From: Lacticaseibacillus absianus
GTDB lineage: Bacteria; Bacillota; Bacilli; Lactobacillales; Lactobacillaceae
Length of the DNA: 64,000 nucleotides
Direction: 5' to 3'
Assembly (NCBI RefSeq): GCF_013407595.1
Contig: NZ_JABEKX010000006.1
Coordinates: 1 to 64,000, forward strand
Positions 26,863-35,265 of the stretch are shown here, piece after piece. How positions within the stretch are numbered: position 1 is the first letter of the stretch; every line of letters starts with the position of its first letter. Position numbers and translations under genes: made by a program. The notes beneath the pieces were generated by a model that saw only the letters and a list, made by a program, of their open reading frames with translations, was not told the DNA's origin and did not search any database.

Positions 26863-28812
26863 TCACTGTTTGAACAGCGTCAGAATCTGAAGCGGTGTCG
26901 AGGCCGCCTTGAGCCGCTCGACGAACTGCGGATGCGTCAGCAGCTTCGCCGTGTTGCTCAAGTAGCGCAAGTGGTCGCCATCATCGTGTTCCGGGATCAA
27001 GAAGCTGATCATCGTGTCGACCGGCTGCTGATCGAAGGTCTGCCACTCGATCGGTCGGGTCAGCCGGACGACGAGCATCGCGGAACGCTTGATCGTCGCA
27101 TCCTGCGCGTGTGGGATCGCGATCCCCTGCTCCATCCCGGTCGAGCCTTCGCTTTCGCGGTGCAAGTACTTCTGATAGACCGCCTCGGCATCTGTTGCCA
27201 AGCCGTTGTGTACCGCGAGTTCGGCGAGCTGATGAAGCGCGTCATCCCGGTCCCGGGCGGTAACGTCCAAGACGATGTTCGCCTCGGTCAGGATCTGTCC
27301 CCAATCACTGGTCACACTGTCGCTGTCTTTGTCGGCTGCCGTTGCGGCCGGCGCGATCGCCGTCACCGCTTCGTCACCAGTCAAGCCGGCCATGCTGACC
27401 GCGGGTGCGACCGCATTATGCTTCTTCGAGGCACGCCCGGCCACGAGCGCCAGCAGTGCACCGGAGACCAGTGACCCGATCAGGATGTAGAGCACCCACA
27501 TCACGGGGTGAGTGACCAGCGGCAACACGATGAAGCCACCGTGGGGCGCTGGGACCTGCACCTTACCGACATACGTCAACGCCGCGGCGATCGCAGAGCC
27601 GATCATGAAGCAGGGAATGTTGATCAGAGGATTCTTCGCGGCAAACGGAATGGCCCCTTCGGTGATGTGCGTGGACCCCAGCAAGAAGTTGACATAGCCG
27701 GCACTGCGCTCATCGCGCGTGTAGGCCTTCTTGTTCATCAGGACGGCAAACCCGGTCGCCAGCGGTGGGGCGATGCAGGCCGCGGAGACCCCAGCCATGA
27801 AGAATGCATTGCCTTGGGCCAGCAGCGCTGTCCCGGTCAGATACGCCGCCTTGTTGATCGGCCCACCGAAGTCGAACGCACACATTGCACCGACGACCAA
27901 CCCTAAGATGATCGGATCTGAGTTCTGCATCCCCTTCAGGAAGTCCATCATGCCAGTGTTGATCGCCGCCATCGGTTTGGTGATCAAAAACATCAGCGTC
28001 CCGGCAATGAAGACCCCCAAGACTGGGTAGAGAAAGATCGCCTTGAGGCCGCGGAACTCGCGGTCAGGTAGCGGTGCCAGGAGCCGTTGTAAGAGCAAGA
28101 CGACCGCCCCGGCGATGTAACCACCGACGATCCCACCCAGGAATCCGGTGCCGCCATTCAAGGCCAGCATCCCGACGGCAAAGCCGACGATCAAGCCGCT
28201 ACGCTTGGCGATCGCTTCACCGATGTAAGCACACAGGACTGGGACCATCAGCCCCATCGTCGTGCCCCCGATGTTGTTCAGCATCGCTGCGAACGTATTG
28301 TACTGCTCGTTCTTCGGATCGGCGGAATAGATCCCCCAGAAGAACGAGATGGCAACGAGGACCCCACCGGCCACGACTAGCGGCAACATGTGAGATACCC
28401 CGTTCATCAAGCTGGTGTAGATCAGGTGTCCGATACTTTCGCCACCGCGCTTATCGTCGCCACCCGCCGCTTTGCGCGCCTGGTCAGCCTTATACACCGG
28501 CGCGTCGGGTGCTAGCGCCTCATCGATCAGCTTCTTGGGGTCCTTGATCGCTGCAGCGACCGGGACCATCACGACCGGCAACCCAGCGAAGCGATCGGCG
28601 TCAACGTCGATATCCGACGCGACCACCACCGCCCGTGCGTTGTCGATCTCTTCTTGAGTCAGCGGATCATCGACCCCGGTCTGTCCGTGCGTTTCGACCT
28701 TGATCGTCAAGCCCATTTTCTGCGCTGCTTGTTCCAGTGCTTCCTGTGCCATGTAGGTGTGGGCGATCCCCGTCGCGCAACCCGTGGCACCAATCAGATC
28801 ATACTTGGCCAT
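26863..28812 (-). CDS. fruA: PTS fructose transporter EIIBCA
   Basis: Product of 649 residues in the order B-C-A. EIIB is residues about 1-100 with active Cys12 in GATGCATGIAHTYMAQ. EIIC (about 130-460) has many helices and motifs such as GGTGFLGGIVGGYIAGAVVLL. EIIA is at the C-terminus with His568 in GIAIPHAQDA. It imports fructose as fructose-1-phosphate. ATG overlaps the fruK stop by one base (TAATG). Confidence 0.96.
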   Translation of the reverse strand: MAKYDLIGATGCATGIAHTYMAQEALEQAAQKMGLTIKVETHGQTGVDDPLTQEEIDNARAVVVASDIDVDADRFAGLPVVMVPVAAAIKDPKKLIDEALAPDAPVYKADQARKAAGGDDKRGGESIGHLIYTSLMNGVSHMLPLVVAGGVLVAISFFWGIYSADPKNEQYNTFAAMLNNIGGTTMGLMVPVLCAYIGEAIAKRSGLIVGFAVGMLALNGGTGFLGGIVGGYIAGAVVLLLQRLLAPLPDREFRGLKAIFLYPVLGVFIAGTLMFLITKPMAAINTGMMDFLKGMQNSDPIILGLVVGAMCAFDFGGPINKAAYLTGTALLAQGNAFFMAGVSAACIAPPLATGFAVLMNKKAYTRDERSAGYVNFLLGSTHITEGAIPFAAKNPLINIPCFMIGSAIAAALTYVGKVQVPAPHGGFIVLPLVTHPVMWVLYILIGSLVSGALLALVAGRASKKHNAVAPAVSMAGLTGDEAVTAIAPAATAADKDSDSVTSDWGQILTEANIVLDVTARDRDDALHQLAELAVHNGLATDAEAVYQKYLHRESEGSTGMEQGIAIPHAQDATIKRSAMLVVRLTRPIEWQTFDQQPVDTMISFLIPEHDDGDHLRYLSNTAKLLTHPQFVERLKAASTPLQILTLFKQ

Positions 28813-29741
28813 TATGCTTCCTCCCTTGTGATGACGATCTGGTCGCGCAAGTCATCCAGATCCTCAAACGTTGTCAGCCAACTGCGCCGGGCCGTATCGC
28901 TGCCTGCCGCGATCGCTTCCCTCAGATTATCGGCAACTGGTCTGCCCGCGACCCAACCACCGACGAACGTCCCAAGCATCGTATCCCCGGCGCCTGCGGT
29001 ATTCAGCACGGCGATCTTCGGGGCGTTGCCGGCAAAGCACCCCGCCTGCCCGACGAAGATCGCGCCATCCTCGCCACACGACAACAAGACGTTCTGTGCG
29101 CCCCGGTCGATCAGCTGCTTGGCCATGGCGATCCGCGACGCGGTATCGCGTGGCGGTTCCTCCCCGACCCAGCTCGCCAGCTCGTTATCGTTCGGCTTGA
29201 TCAAGAGCGGGTGGTACTGCAAGGCGTCGAGGACCTCCGGATAAGAGGTGTCGATCACGAACCCAAAGTGACGCTGTGCACTCAACTGGGCGATCGTGAC
29301 GATCACCTCGGGTCGGATCCCCTGGGCGAAACTTCCAGACAGGATCAGCGTATCATCCGTGCCGAGGCGCTCGAGCCGCTCCAGCAACTGACGCAACGCC
29401 GCCGCCCCGACGGCCGGCCCCGGGTTGACCAGCTTGAACTCTTCGTTAGTCGCCGACACATGGGTGAACACATTGATCCGCGTGATCCCACCCGCGTCGA
29501 TAAAGTCGTTGGCGATCCCCGCACGCGTCAACTCAGCGACGATGTGGGCGAGCGTGAAGCCCCCGCCGATCCCCAGAGCTTGATTTTCAATGCCCAGTCG
29601 GTGAAGAATAAAGGAGACATTCACGCCTTTACCGTTAGCTTGGACGTCGGCACCGGTCGTACGGTTCACGGTGCCTTCTTTCATCTGCGGCGTCGTGATG
29701 AACAGGTCGATCGCCGGATTCAGTGTTAATGTATAGATCAT
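28812..29741 (-). CDS. fruK: 1-phosphofructokinase
   Basis: Product of 309 residues from ATG 29741, with AGGAGG nine bases ahead. PfkB fold: MIYTLTLNPAIDLF at the N-terminus, GGKGVNVS-type substrate loop (here NGKGVNVSF) and the ATP/anion-hole motif NTAGAGDTMLGTF. Converts fructose-1-P from FruA to fructose-1,6-bisphosphate. First gene of fruKA, transcribed away from the RpiR-type regulator. Confidence 0.95.
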   Translation of the reverse strand: MIYTLTLNPAIDLFITTPQMKEGTVNRTTGADVQANGKGVNVSFILHRLGIENQALGIGGGFTLAHIVAELTRAGIANDFIDAGGITRINVFTHVSATNEEFKLVNPGPAVGAAALRQLLERLERLGTDDTLILSGSFAQGIRPEVIVTIAQLSAQRHFGFVIDTSYPEVLDALQYHPLLIKPNDNELASWVGEEPPRDTASRIAMAKQLIDRGAQNVLLSCGEDGAIFVGQAGCFAGNAPKIAVLNTAGAGDTMLGTFVGGWVAGRPVADNLREAIAAGSDTARRSWLTTFEDLDDLRDQIVITREEA

Positions 29742-29827
29742 AGTCGAGTCCCTCCTACCTTCGACAACTATCATAGCGCCCCTCACGGCGTACATGTTGC
29801 CAGGATCGCACGCCGGGACCCACGAAT

Positions 29828-29843
29828 CTGAAAAAGTTTTCAG
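29828..29843. promoter_or_regulatory. Palindromic operator in the fruK/rpiR intergenic region
   Basis: CTGAAAA-AG-TTTTCAG (29828-29843) is a perfect inverted repeat. Its GAAAA/TTTTC form resembles operators of RpiR-family regulators. Its 3' arm touches the regulator's own AGGAGG. Confidence 0.6.
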
Positions 29844-29852
29844 GAGGCTCAT

Positions 29853-30605
29853 ATGACCGTCAAGTTAAGTGCCACCGAGCAATACTTGCGCAACGTGATC
29901 GCTAAGAACCGCAGCCAGATCGCGAGCATGTCGATCGTGCAGTTCAGCGAGTTCGCCAATGTCTCGACTGCGACCATCGTGCGCACGATGAAGAAGCTGG
30001 GCTACTCCGGCTACACCGACTTTCGCCACTCCCTGCTGAGCGAAGCCAAGGAGGACCAAAAATATGCCGTCTTGCGCGACGCAGACGACAAGATCAAGCA
30101 GGTCATCACGATGAACCAGCAGGAGGTCAACCAGACGATCGCCAACCTCGACATCAGCGCGATCGAAGACGGGATCCAACAGTTGCATAGCGCAGACGTG
30201 GTCTACGTGTTCGCACGCGGGCTCTCTGAGACGATTGGCGAGGAGATGGCGCTCAAATTGCAGTTGCTGGGCAAGTACGTGCAGTTTTACAGCGACCCCA
30301 ACATCATCCGCATCATTGCCGGCCGAACGAAGCCTGGGGCGGTCGCGATCATCGTCACCCTGAACGGCAAGACCCCAGAGCTCGTCGAAGCCGCTCAGAC
30401 GCTCAACGCCCGCAACGTACCGGTGATGACGATCACGACGAACGAAGACTCGCCGATCGTGCAGTACACCGACATCCTCTTCAACGGCTATAAGTCCTCG
30501 GTCTCGTATTTTCCCGACTATGAGGTGCGCTCACGCTTGCCGATCCAAGTGATCGGCCGGATCCTGCTCGACTCCTACGTCGTCCGTGAAGGCAACCCAG
30601 GCTAA
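29853..30605 (+). CDS. RpiR/MurR-family regulator of the fructose operon
   Basis: Product of 250 residues. The N-terminal HTH (RSQIASMSIVQFSEFANVSTATIVRTMKKLGYSGY) is followed by a SIS sugar-phosphate-binding domain (ADVVYVFARGLSETIGEEMALKL; GAVAIIVTLNGKTPELVEAA). Such proteins sense sugar phosphates. Its position divergent to fruKA with an operator between indicates control by a fructose phosphate. This is unusual because FruR in lactobacilli is normally a DeoR-family protein in the operon. Confidence 0.85.
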   Translation: MTVKLSATEQYLRNVIAKNRSQIASMSIVQFSEFANVSTATIVRTMKKLGYSGYTDFRHSLLSEAKEDQKYAVLRDADDKIKQVITMNQQEVNQTIANLDISAIEDGIQQLHSADVVYVFARGLSETIGEEMALKLQLLGKYVQFYSDPNIIRIIAGRTKPGAVAIIVTLNGKTPELVEAAQTLNARNVPVMTITTNEDSPIVQYTDILFNGYKSSVSYFPDYEVRSRLPIQVIGRILLDSYVVREGNPG

Positions 30606-30606
30606 C

Positions 30607-30645
30607 GCAAAAAAATCTGGCCCACTTGGGGTCAGATTTTTTTGC
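30607..30645. terminator. Bidirectional terminator between rpiR-type gene and yvlD-like gene
   Basis: AAAAAAATCTG and CAGATTTTTTT arms with an inner CCC/GGG, between convergent genes. Confidence 0.85.
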
Positions 30646-30663
30646 GGGCGCAAGCGCCATGCA

Positions 30664-31002
30664 TCAGTCGTTCGGCTCGCCTAGCGTTGTGTTGACGAGG
30701 CTGATGATCAGCGCCAAGAGCATCTGGGCGCCGAAGCCCGAGAAGTAGATGCCGTCAACGAACCAGGTCATCATGGTGAGCATGAAGCCGTTCAAGACTA
30801 AAAGGAACAGCCCCAGCGTCAGTAGGGTCAGCGGGAAGGACAAGACCTTGAGGATCGGCTTGATCAGTCCGTTCAACAAGCCTAAGACAACGGCCCCGGT
30901 CAGCGCAACTTGCCAGTTCGCGACGCTCAGCTGAACGGGAAAAAGCTGACTGTAGACGATGAAAACGAGAGTGGTCAAAGCGACCTTACGCAGGAATCCC
31001 AT
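30664..31002 (-). CDS. YvlD/LiaZ-like membrane protein (phage-holin IV superfamily)
   Basis: Product of 112 residues with four hydrophobic helices. The central GLLNGLIKPILKVLSFPLTLLTLGLF is the hallmark of the YvlD family (Pfam phage_holin_4_2), which despite its name is chromosomal. In enterococci the homologue LiaZ belongs to the LiaXYZ envelope-stress operon. Start ATG overlaps the upstream stop (TAATG). Last gene of a three-gene leftward operon. Confidence 0.85.
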   Translation of the reverse strand: MGFLRKVALTTLVFIVYSQLFPVQLSVANWQVALTGAVVLGLLNGLIKPILKVLSFPLTLLTLGLFLLVLNGFMLTMMTWFVDGIYFSGFGAQMLLALIISLVNTTLGEPND

Positions 31003-31292
31003 TAGAAGTCGCTCCAGTCATCGTGGTCTTCACGCGGAGGCTGCTTTGGCCGGGATTCTTCGTGGACGTTATGCGCCACTTTACGCCCCGGCTGCACATA
31101 GTCCTGCCAGTCGGTCCGGTGGTGTGCCGGGCGGGCACCATGGTGGTCACTGCGTCGGATCAGCCACCAGATCAGCAGGCCGATGACGACCGGCCAAAAC
31201 AGGACATGGATCAAGGCGAAGCCGACGAGCAGGACGACCATGATCACGAGCCCGACGATGAATAAGATGATGGGGATCATGAGAAATGGCAT
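31002..31292 (-). CDS. Small membrane protein in the LiaX-type operon
   Basis: Product of 96 residues from ATG 31292 with AAAGGAG ahead. Two hydrophobic helices (about residues 4-24 and 26-45, ending WWLIRRSDHH) and a long polar, His- and Arg-rich tail. It occupies the place of LiaY/YvlC, which has a PspC domain in other species, but no PspC motif is seen here. Function unknown; membership in an envelope-stress operon is from position. Confidence 0.7.
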   Translation of the reverse strand: MPFLMIPIILFIVGLVIMVVLLVGFALIHVLFWPVVIGLLIWWLIRRSDHHGARPAHHRTDWQDYVQPGRKVAHNVHEESRPKQPPREDHDDWSDF

Positions 31293-31313
31293 ACTGTTGT
31301 CTCCTTTAGGGCA

Positions 31314-31339
31314 GACGCGCAGGCCTTCGCCTGCGCGTC
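31314..31339 (-). promoter_or_regulatory. Intra-operon hairpin after the LiaX-like gene
   Basis: GACGCGCAGGC (31314-31324) pairs perfectly with GCCTGCGCGTC (31329-31339) around CTTC. No T-run, so more likely an mRNA-processing/stability hairpin or a partial terminator separating levels of the first gene from the two membrane proteins. Confidence 0.5.
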
Positions 31340-31344
31340 GCACT

Positions 31345-32826
31345 TCATTCAGTTTCGGTGTCTTTGAGCAAAATGTTTCCGCTGGTGGTCGTGACCTTCA
31401 GCTGGCCTTCACCGGTCCCCGGGCGATCCAGGGCAACGGACTTGGCCTTGCCGGTCACATCGATGCCGCTCATGCGGCTCTTGACCCCACCGAAGCGCGT
31501 GCGTGCCTCACCGGTGACCGCCACGGTGGCCGGCAAGGCGACCTTGACGTTCCCGTTGACAGAGCTTGCCGTCAGCTGCTTGAAGTCGCTCGGTAAGGTC
31601 GTGCGGATCGTGCCGTTGACGGTCTGCAACGCCAAGGTCTTCGCATCGTTTTCGACCTTGATGTCGCCGTTGACGGTTTCAAGGACGAGGTCGTGGACCG
31701 CGCCATTGGTGACCTTGATCGAGCCGTTGACGTTTTCGGTCTCCAGCATCACTGCGGTCAGATCATTGAACGCCAGCTCACCGTTCGTGCTCTTGACGTA
31801 CAGATCCTTGCCGTTCAGCCCGTTAAGGGTCAAGCCCCCGTTGAGCAGGCGGACGGTAACATGATCGTAGTCGCGCTTCGGCAGGTGGATCGTCAGATCG
31901 GCTTGCACCCGGCGGTTCGGGACCTGGAAGACGAAGTGATCGTCATTGACATCGATGCGGCTACGGTCAAGGAAAGCTTGCAGCGGTGTGTCTGCGGCCA
32001 TCTTGCCGAACAGCTTGATGTTGGCATCGACCTGGATCCCGGCCTGCGCCCAAGTATCGATCGTGATGTCACCATTGGCGACCTTCAGATCTAGGATCGT
32101 CGCTTGACTGTCCGGAAAATCAAAGGTGTGGCTGAAGCGCTCCATTGCCAGCCCCGGTACCCGAACCGTGACATCCTTCCAGTCCACGTTGTCGAGCACG
32201 TTGCCCATGGTCTTCTTCAGGAGCGACCCGATCTGGACCGTGGCGTCATTGACGGTCTTGCCGATATCGTTCAGCGCGTCTTTGGCTTGGTCCTGCCAGT
32301 CGTCCGGCAAGACCTTATCGGTGAAGTGCTTCTTGTTCAGCAGGTGCTTCTCGCGGTTGAGGTCCGCGATCTGCGCCTTGATCGCCGCTTGCTGTTCCTT
32401 CAACTCGCTGAGTTGCTGGGTCAGCTCGAGGTTCTCCTGCTTCAACTGGCCACGCTCTTGATACTTCGCTTCGGTCAGCGTGTCGAGGTCTTCCATTGTG
32501 TCCAGCACGATGATCTGCTCGGCATTGGCCGCCAGTTTGGTGTTCACGTTCTTGATCTGGGCTTCCGTTGCGTCCAGTGTGCCGGCCAGTTCGGCCAGCT
32601 TCGTGTTCAACCCGGCGAGGGCCTCTTCGGCCACGTCTGGGCTCTTGTCGTCAGGTTCTTCAGGATCGGGAGTTTCGTTCGTCTGGTCAGCTGCGGCATC
32701 ATCGGGGGCAGCTGGCTTCGGTGCAGCTGCCTTGGCTTTGGCAAGGTTCTCAAGGAGCACCAGCGCTTCTTCGCTCGTGATCACCCCTTGCTTCACTAGA
32801 TCTAGGATCCGTTCACGTTCATTCAT
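31345..32826 (-). CDS. LiaX/YvlB-like DUF4097 protein
   Basis: Product of 493 residues. The N-terminus NERERILDLVKQGVITSEEALVLLENLA is the SHOCT-like helical domain of LiaX/YvlB proteins. An acidic low-complexity linker and a coiled coil (about residues 90-165) follow. The C-terminal half is a DUF4097 beta-helix with repeating NG-D-motifs (VANGDITI, VKSTNGELAF, TENVNGSIKV, ETVNGDIKV, SSVNGNVKV). In Enterococcus LiaX senses cationic antimicrobials and controls the cell-envelope response. First gene of the operon. Confidence 0.88.
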   Translation of the reverse strand: MNERERILDLVKQGVITSEEALVLLENLAKAKAAAPKPAAPDDAAADQTNETPDPEEPDDKSPDVAEEALAGLNTKLAELAGTLDATEAQIKNVNTKLAANAEQIIVLDTMEDLDTLTEAKYQERGQLKQENLELTQQLSELKEQQAAIKAQIADLNREKHLLNKKHFTDKVLPDDWQDQAKDALNDIGKTVNDATVQIGSLLKKTMGNVLDNVDWKDVTVRVPGLAMERFSHTFDFPDSQATILDLKVANGDITIDTWAQAGIQVDANIKLFGKMAADTPLQAFLDRSRIDVNDDHFVFQVPNRRVQADLTIHLPKRDYDHVTVRLLNGGLTLNGLNGKDLYVKSTNGELAFNDLTAVMLETENVNGSIKVTNGAVHDLVLETVNGDIKVENDAKTLALQTVNGTIRTTLPSDFKQLTASSVNGNVKVALPATVAVTGEARTRFGGVKSRMSGIDVTGKAKSVALDRPGTGEGQLKVTTTSGNILLKDTETE

Positions 32827-32977
32827 GGTATTACCTCCACGTATTGACTGCCTCTGTAGTTATAGTATGCCAGCCCCTCACCATGAATGCATAGGTCCTA
32901 AGGTTGATTTTTGAGTCGGGCGCACGGACACGCCCCGGTCGCCAACGCCGCTGACCCCGAGCGCGTCGTCACCCCGT

Positions 32978-33203
32978 CAAAAATAGCCGCCATGGGTAAT
33001 GGCGGCTACGGAGAAAGGATTGGTCGACGAGTGGGTGGCTCGCCGGCGATTTTTACTTTGGAGGAGTAAAAATGAAAAAGTTGGGTATGGGTATGGAAAT
33101 GAGTGGGTGGCTCATTTCTATGCCTCTGATACTACCCGCCAAATATGACGAAACTGTGATGAAGGCGTGCAAATTCTGCCATCGCACGCGAACACAAAAA
33201 TAG
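32978..33203 (+). repeat. Copy 1 of a stem-loop array with small ORF
   Basis: Four consecutive hairpins are visible, each with a 7-nt loop. H1 is 32986-33006, stem GCCGCCA/TGGCGGC, loop TGGGTAA. H2 is 33028-33042, stem CGAG/CTCG, loop TGGGTGG. H3 is 33049-33073, stem ATTTTTACT/AGTAAAAAT, loop TTGGAGG holding the Shine-Dalgarno. H4 is 33097-33117, stem AAATGAG/CTCATTT, loop TGGGTGG. Copies 2 and 3 are at 35934 and 42326. The A-run before H1 makes it a terminator on the minus strand. Confidence 0.8.
33072..33203 (+). CDS. Small repeat-associated protein, 43 aa, unknown
   Basis: ORF beginning MKKLGMGMEMSGWLIS, ending with a basic tail (CKFCHRTRTQK). The start codon forms part of the 3' arm of the ribosome-binding-site hairpin. 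Two Gly-Met units come from a GGTATG hexamer repeat. The paralogue at 36088 is identical over MKKLGMG and MEMSGWLISM and shares a later (D/E)E-x-V motif, as does the third copy at 42415. Coding is supported by homology of three copies; it could also be a regulatory leader peptide. Confidence 0.6.
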   Translation: MKKLGMGMEMSGWLISMPLILPAKYDETVMKACKFCHRTRTQK

Positions 33204-33299
33204 TCCCGATTTTTGGAAAGATGAGTGTGAAATAACGATCAATCATGCTACTATCAAGGCGAGTGGCAAATCTATTTCTATATGAAAGGAAGTGCAGGC

Positions 33300-33695
33300 A
33301 TGTTCACCTGGTTCTCGCACCTCACGGGCCCCTGGCCTTGGCTCGTCGGTCTGATCGGCGTCGTGATCGGCTTAGCGGTCCTGTGGATCTGTATCACGAT
33401 GCTCCTGCTCCCCCTACTCGCACTGATCCAGCATCTGATCGCACCGGCAGAGAACTCGACCAGCATCAGTGATGACCAGTACCTCTTGGGCACGCTGACG
33501 CTGGCGGTCACCGCTGATCACACCGGTGAGGTCATGATCGCGGGGGGCGGGCGAGCCCGGCAGACCTACCCGGCCAAGCTGTGGACCGCCGATGGTCCTG
33601 CACTCAAGCTCGGCGAACAAGTCGTCGTGGTCGACGTGGATCACGGCATCGCGTATGTCGAACGCTTCAACGCGGCCACTGCACCACGCGCGTAA
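33300..33695 (+). CDS. NfeD-like membrane protein
   Basis: Product of 131 residues from ATG 33300 (AAAGGAAG ahead). One or two N-terminal hydrophobic segments (residues about 9-45) precede a beta-rich OB-fold-like C-terminal domain (GTLTLAVTADHTGEVMIAGGG...GEQVVVVDVDHGIAYVE). NfeD proteins are usually encoded next to flotillins, as here, and organise membrane microdomains. First gene of a three-gene operon. Confidence 0.82.
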   Translation: MFTWFSHLTGPWPWLVGLIGVVIGLAVLWICITMLLLPLLALIQHLIAPAENSTSISDDQYLLGTLTLAVTADHTGEVMIAGGGRARQTYPAKLWTADGPALKLGEQVVVVDVDHGIAYVERFNAATAPRA

Positions 33696-33739
33696 GGCAC
33701 CACCCGCACCGCCATTTTTCATTCAAGGAGGATTCACCT

Positions 33740-35263
33740 ATGGACTTCACCCCGTACATCCCATGGCTGATCGCCGTGGTCGTTTTGATCTTACTGTTCA
33801 TCTTCCTCGCTACCCACCGCAAGACCGCACTGCCTAACGAAGTGCTGATCATCTCGGGGGCTTTGATCTCCGGCAAGCACAGCTTCAAGGATGTCAACGG
33901 CAACCGGGTCAAGCTGATCACCAACGGTGGCTCATTCATCCTGCCGATCCTGCAACGCTGGGACGTGCTCAGCCTGAACACCCGCACAATCGAAGTCGCC
34001 ACCCCCGAGGTCTACACGCAACAAGGGGTCCCGATCATCGTCAACGGCACCGTCATCCTCAAGATCGGGTCCAGCCAAGAAGAGGTCGCGACTGCCGCCG
34101 AGCAGTTCCTGGGCAAGAACGACGAGCAGATCAACTCGGAAGCCACCGAGATCCTCGAAGGCCACTTGCGGGCGATCCTCGGCACGCTGACCGTCGAGGA
34201 CACCTACCAAAACCGCGATGCCTTCGCCGAGAAGGTCCAAGACGTCGCCTCCTCCGACCTGGCCAAGATGGGCCTGCAGATCATCAGCTTCACGATCAAG
34301 GACATCGCCGACAAGAACGGCTACCTCGATTCGTTGGGTAAAAAGCAGATCGCAGAAGTCAAAAAGAACGCTGCGATGGCCGAAGCCGCCGCGAACCGTG
34401 ATACCCGCATCCAGCAGGCGCAAGCCGACCAGGAAGCCAAGCAACAGGAGATCGAGCGCCAGACCCAAGTTGCCGACGCTCAGCGCGAACAGCAAGTGCG
34501 CATGGCCGACTTCAAGAAGCAACAAGAGATCGCCCAAGCGCAAGCTGACCAGGCGGCCATCGTCGAACAGATGAAGGCCAAGCAGGTGCAGAAGGAAAAA
34601 GATATCGAACTCGCCCAGCGTGACGCCGAACTGCAGGAGCAGCAGCTGAACGCGACCGTGCGCAAGCAAGCCGATGCGGACCTCTATAAGGCCCAGCGTG
34701 CGGCCGATGCGCAAAAAGCGGCGCAGATCGCCGCTGCGGAAGCTTCCGCCAAGCAAGTTGAGCTTGCCGCCGAAGCAGACGCCAAAAAGGTCGAACTCGC
34801 CGCGGAAGCCGAGGCCAACAAGGTCAAGCTCGCCGCCAGCGCCGAAGCTGAGCGCACCGAGAAGATCGGGCAGGCGCAAGCCGCCGCGACCTCCGCGACC
34901 GGGCAAGCCGAAGCCGACAAGATCAAAGCGATGGGGTTAGCCCAAGCCGAAGCGATCGCCAAGCAGGCCGAAGCGGCCAAGCAACTCGACGAATCCGGGC
35001 GCTACAAGATGACGATCGAAGCGATGCCGAAGATCATCGAGGCCGCGATGAGCCCTTACGCGAACGTCGACTCGATCAAGCTCTACGGGGATGGCGACCT
35101 GACTGGCCAGACCAACGGTAGCCTGGTCAAGCAGCTGGACATGCTCAATGAAGTCGCCGGCATCGACATTCGTGGCATGCTCAACGGTGCGCTGACTCAG
35201 CAAGCCGGCAGCCGGCCAGTCGTTGACGCCCTCAAGGACCACACTGACACGCCGAAGGACTGA
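33740..35263 (+). CDS. floT: Flotillin-family protein (FloT-like)
   Basis: Product of 507 residues from ATG 33740 behind AAGGAGG. N-terminal membrane hairpin/helix (IPWLIAVVVLILLFIFLA), SPFH/band-7 domain (about residues 30-200) and a long Ala/Glu/Gln coiled coil (about 200-460) with repeated AEA motifs, then a C-terminal domain (GDGDLTGQTNGSLVKQLDML). Flotillins scaffold lipid domains and influence secretion and envelope signalling. Works with the NfeD protein encoded 44 nt upstream. Confidence 0.93.
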   Translation: MDFTPYIPWLIAVVVLILLFIFLATHRKTALPNEVLIISGALISGKHSFKDVNGNRVKLITNGGSFILPILQRWDVLSLNTRTIEVATPEVYTQQGVPIIVNGTVILKIGSSQEEVATAAEQFLGKNDEQINSEATEILEGHLRAILGTLTVEDTYQNRDAFAEKVQDVASSDLAKMGLQIISFTIKDIADKNGYLDSLGKKQIAEVKKNAAMAEAAANRDTRIQQAQADQEAKQQEIERQTQVADAQREQQVRMADFKKQQEIAQAQADQAAIVEQMKAKQVQKEKDIELAQRDAELQEQQLNATVRKQADADLYKAQRAADAQKAAQIAAAEASAKQVELAAEADAKKVELAAEAEANKVKLAASAEAERTEKIGQAQAAATSATGQAEADKIKAMGLAQAEAIAKQAEAAKQLDESGRYKMTIEAMPKIIEAAMSPYANVDSIKLYGDGDLTGQTNGSLVKQLDMLNEVAGIDIRGMLNGALTQQAGSRPVVDALKDHTDTPKD

Positions 35264-35265
35264 CT

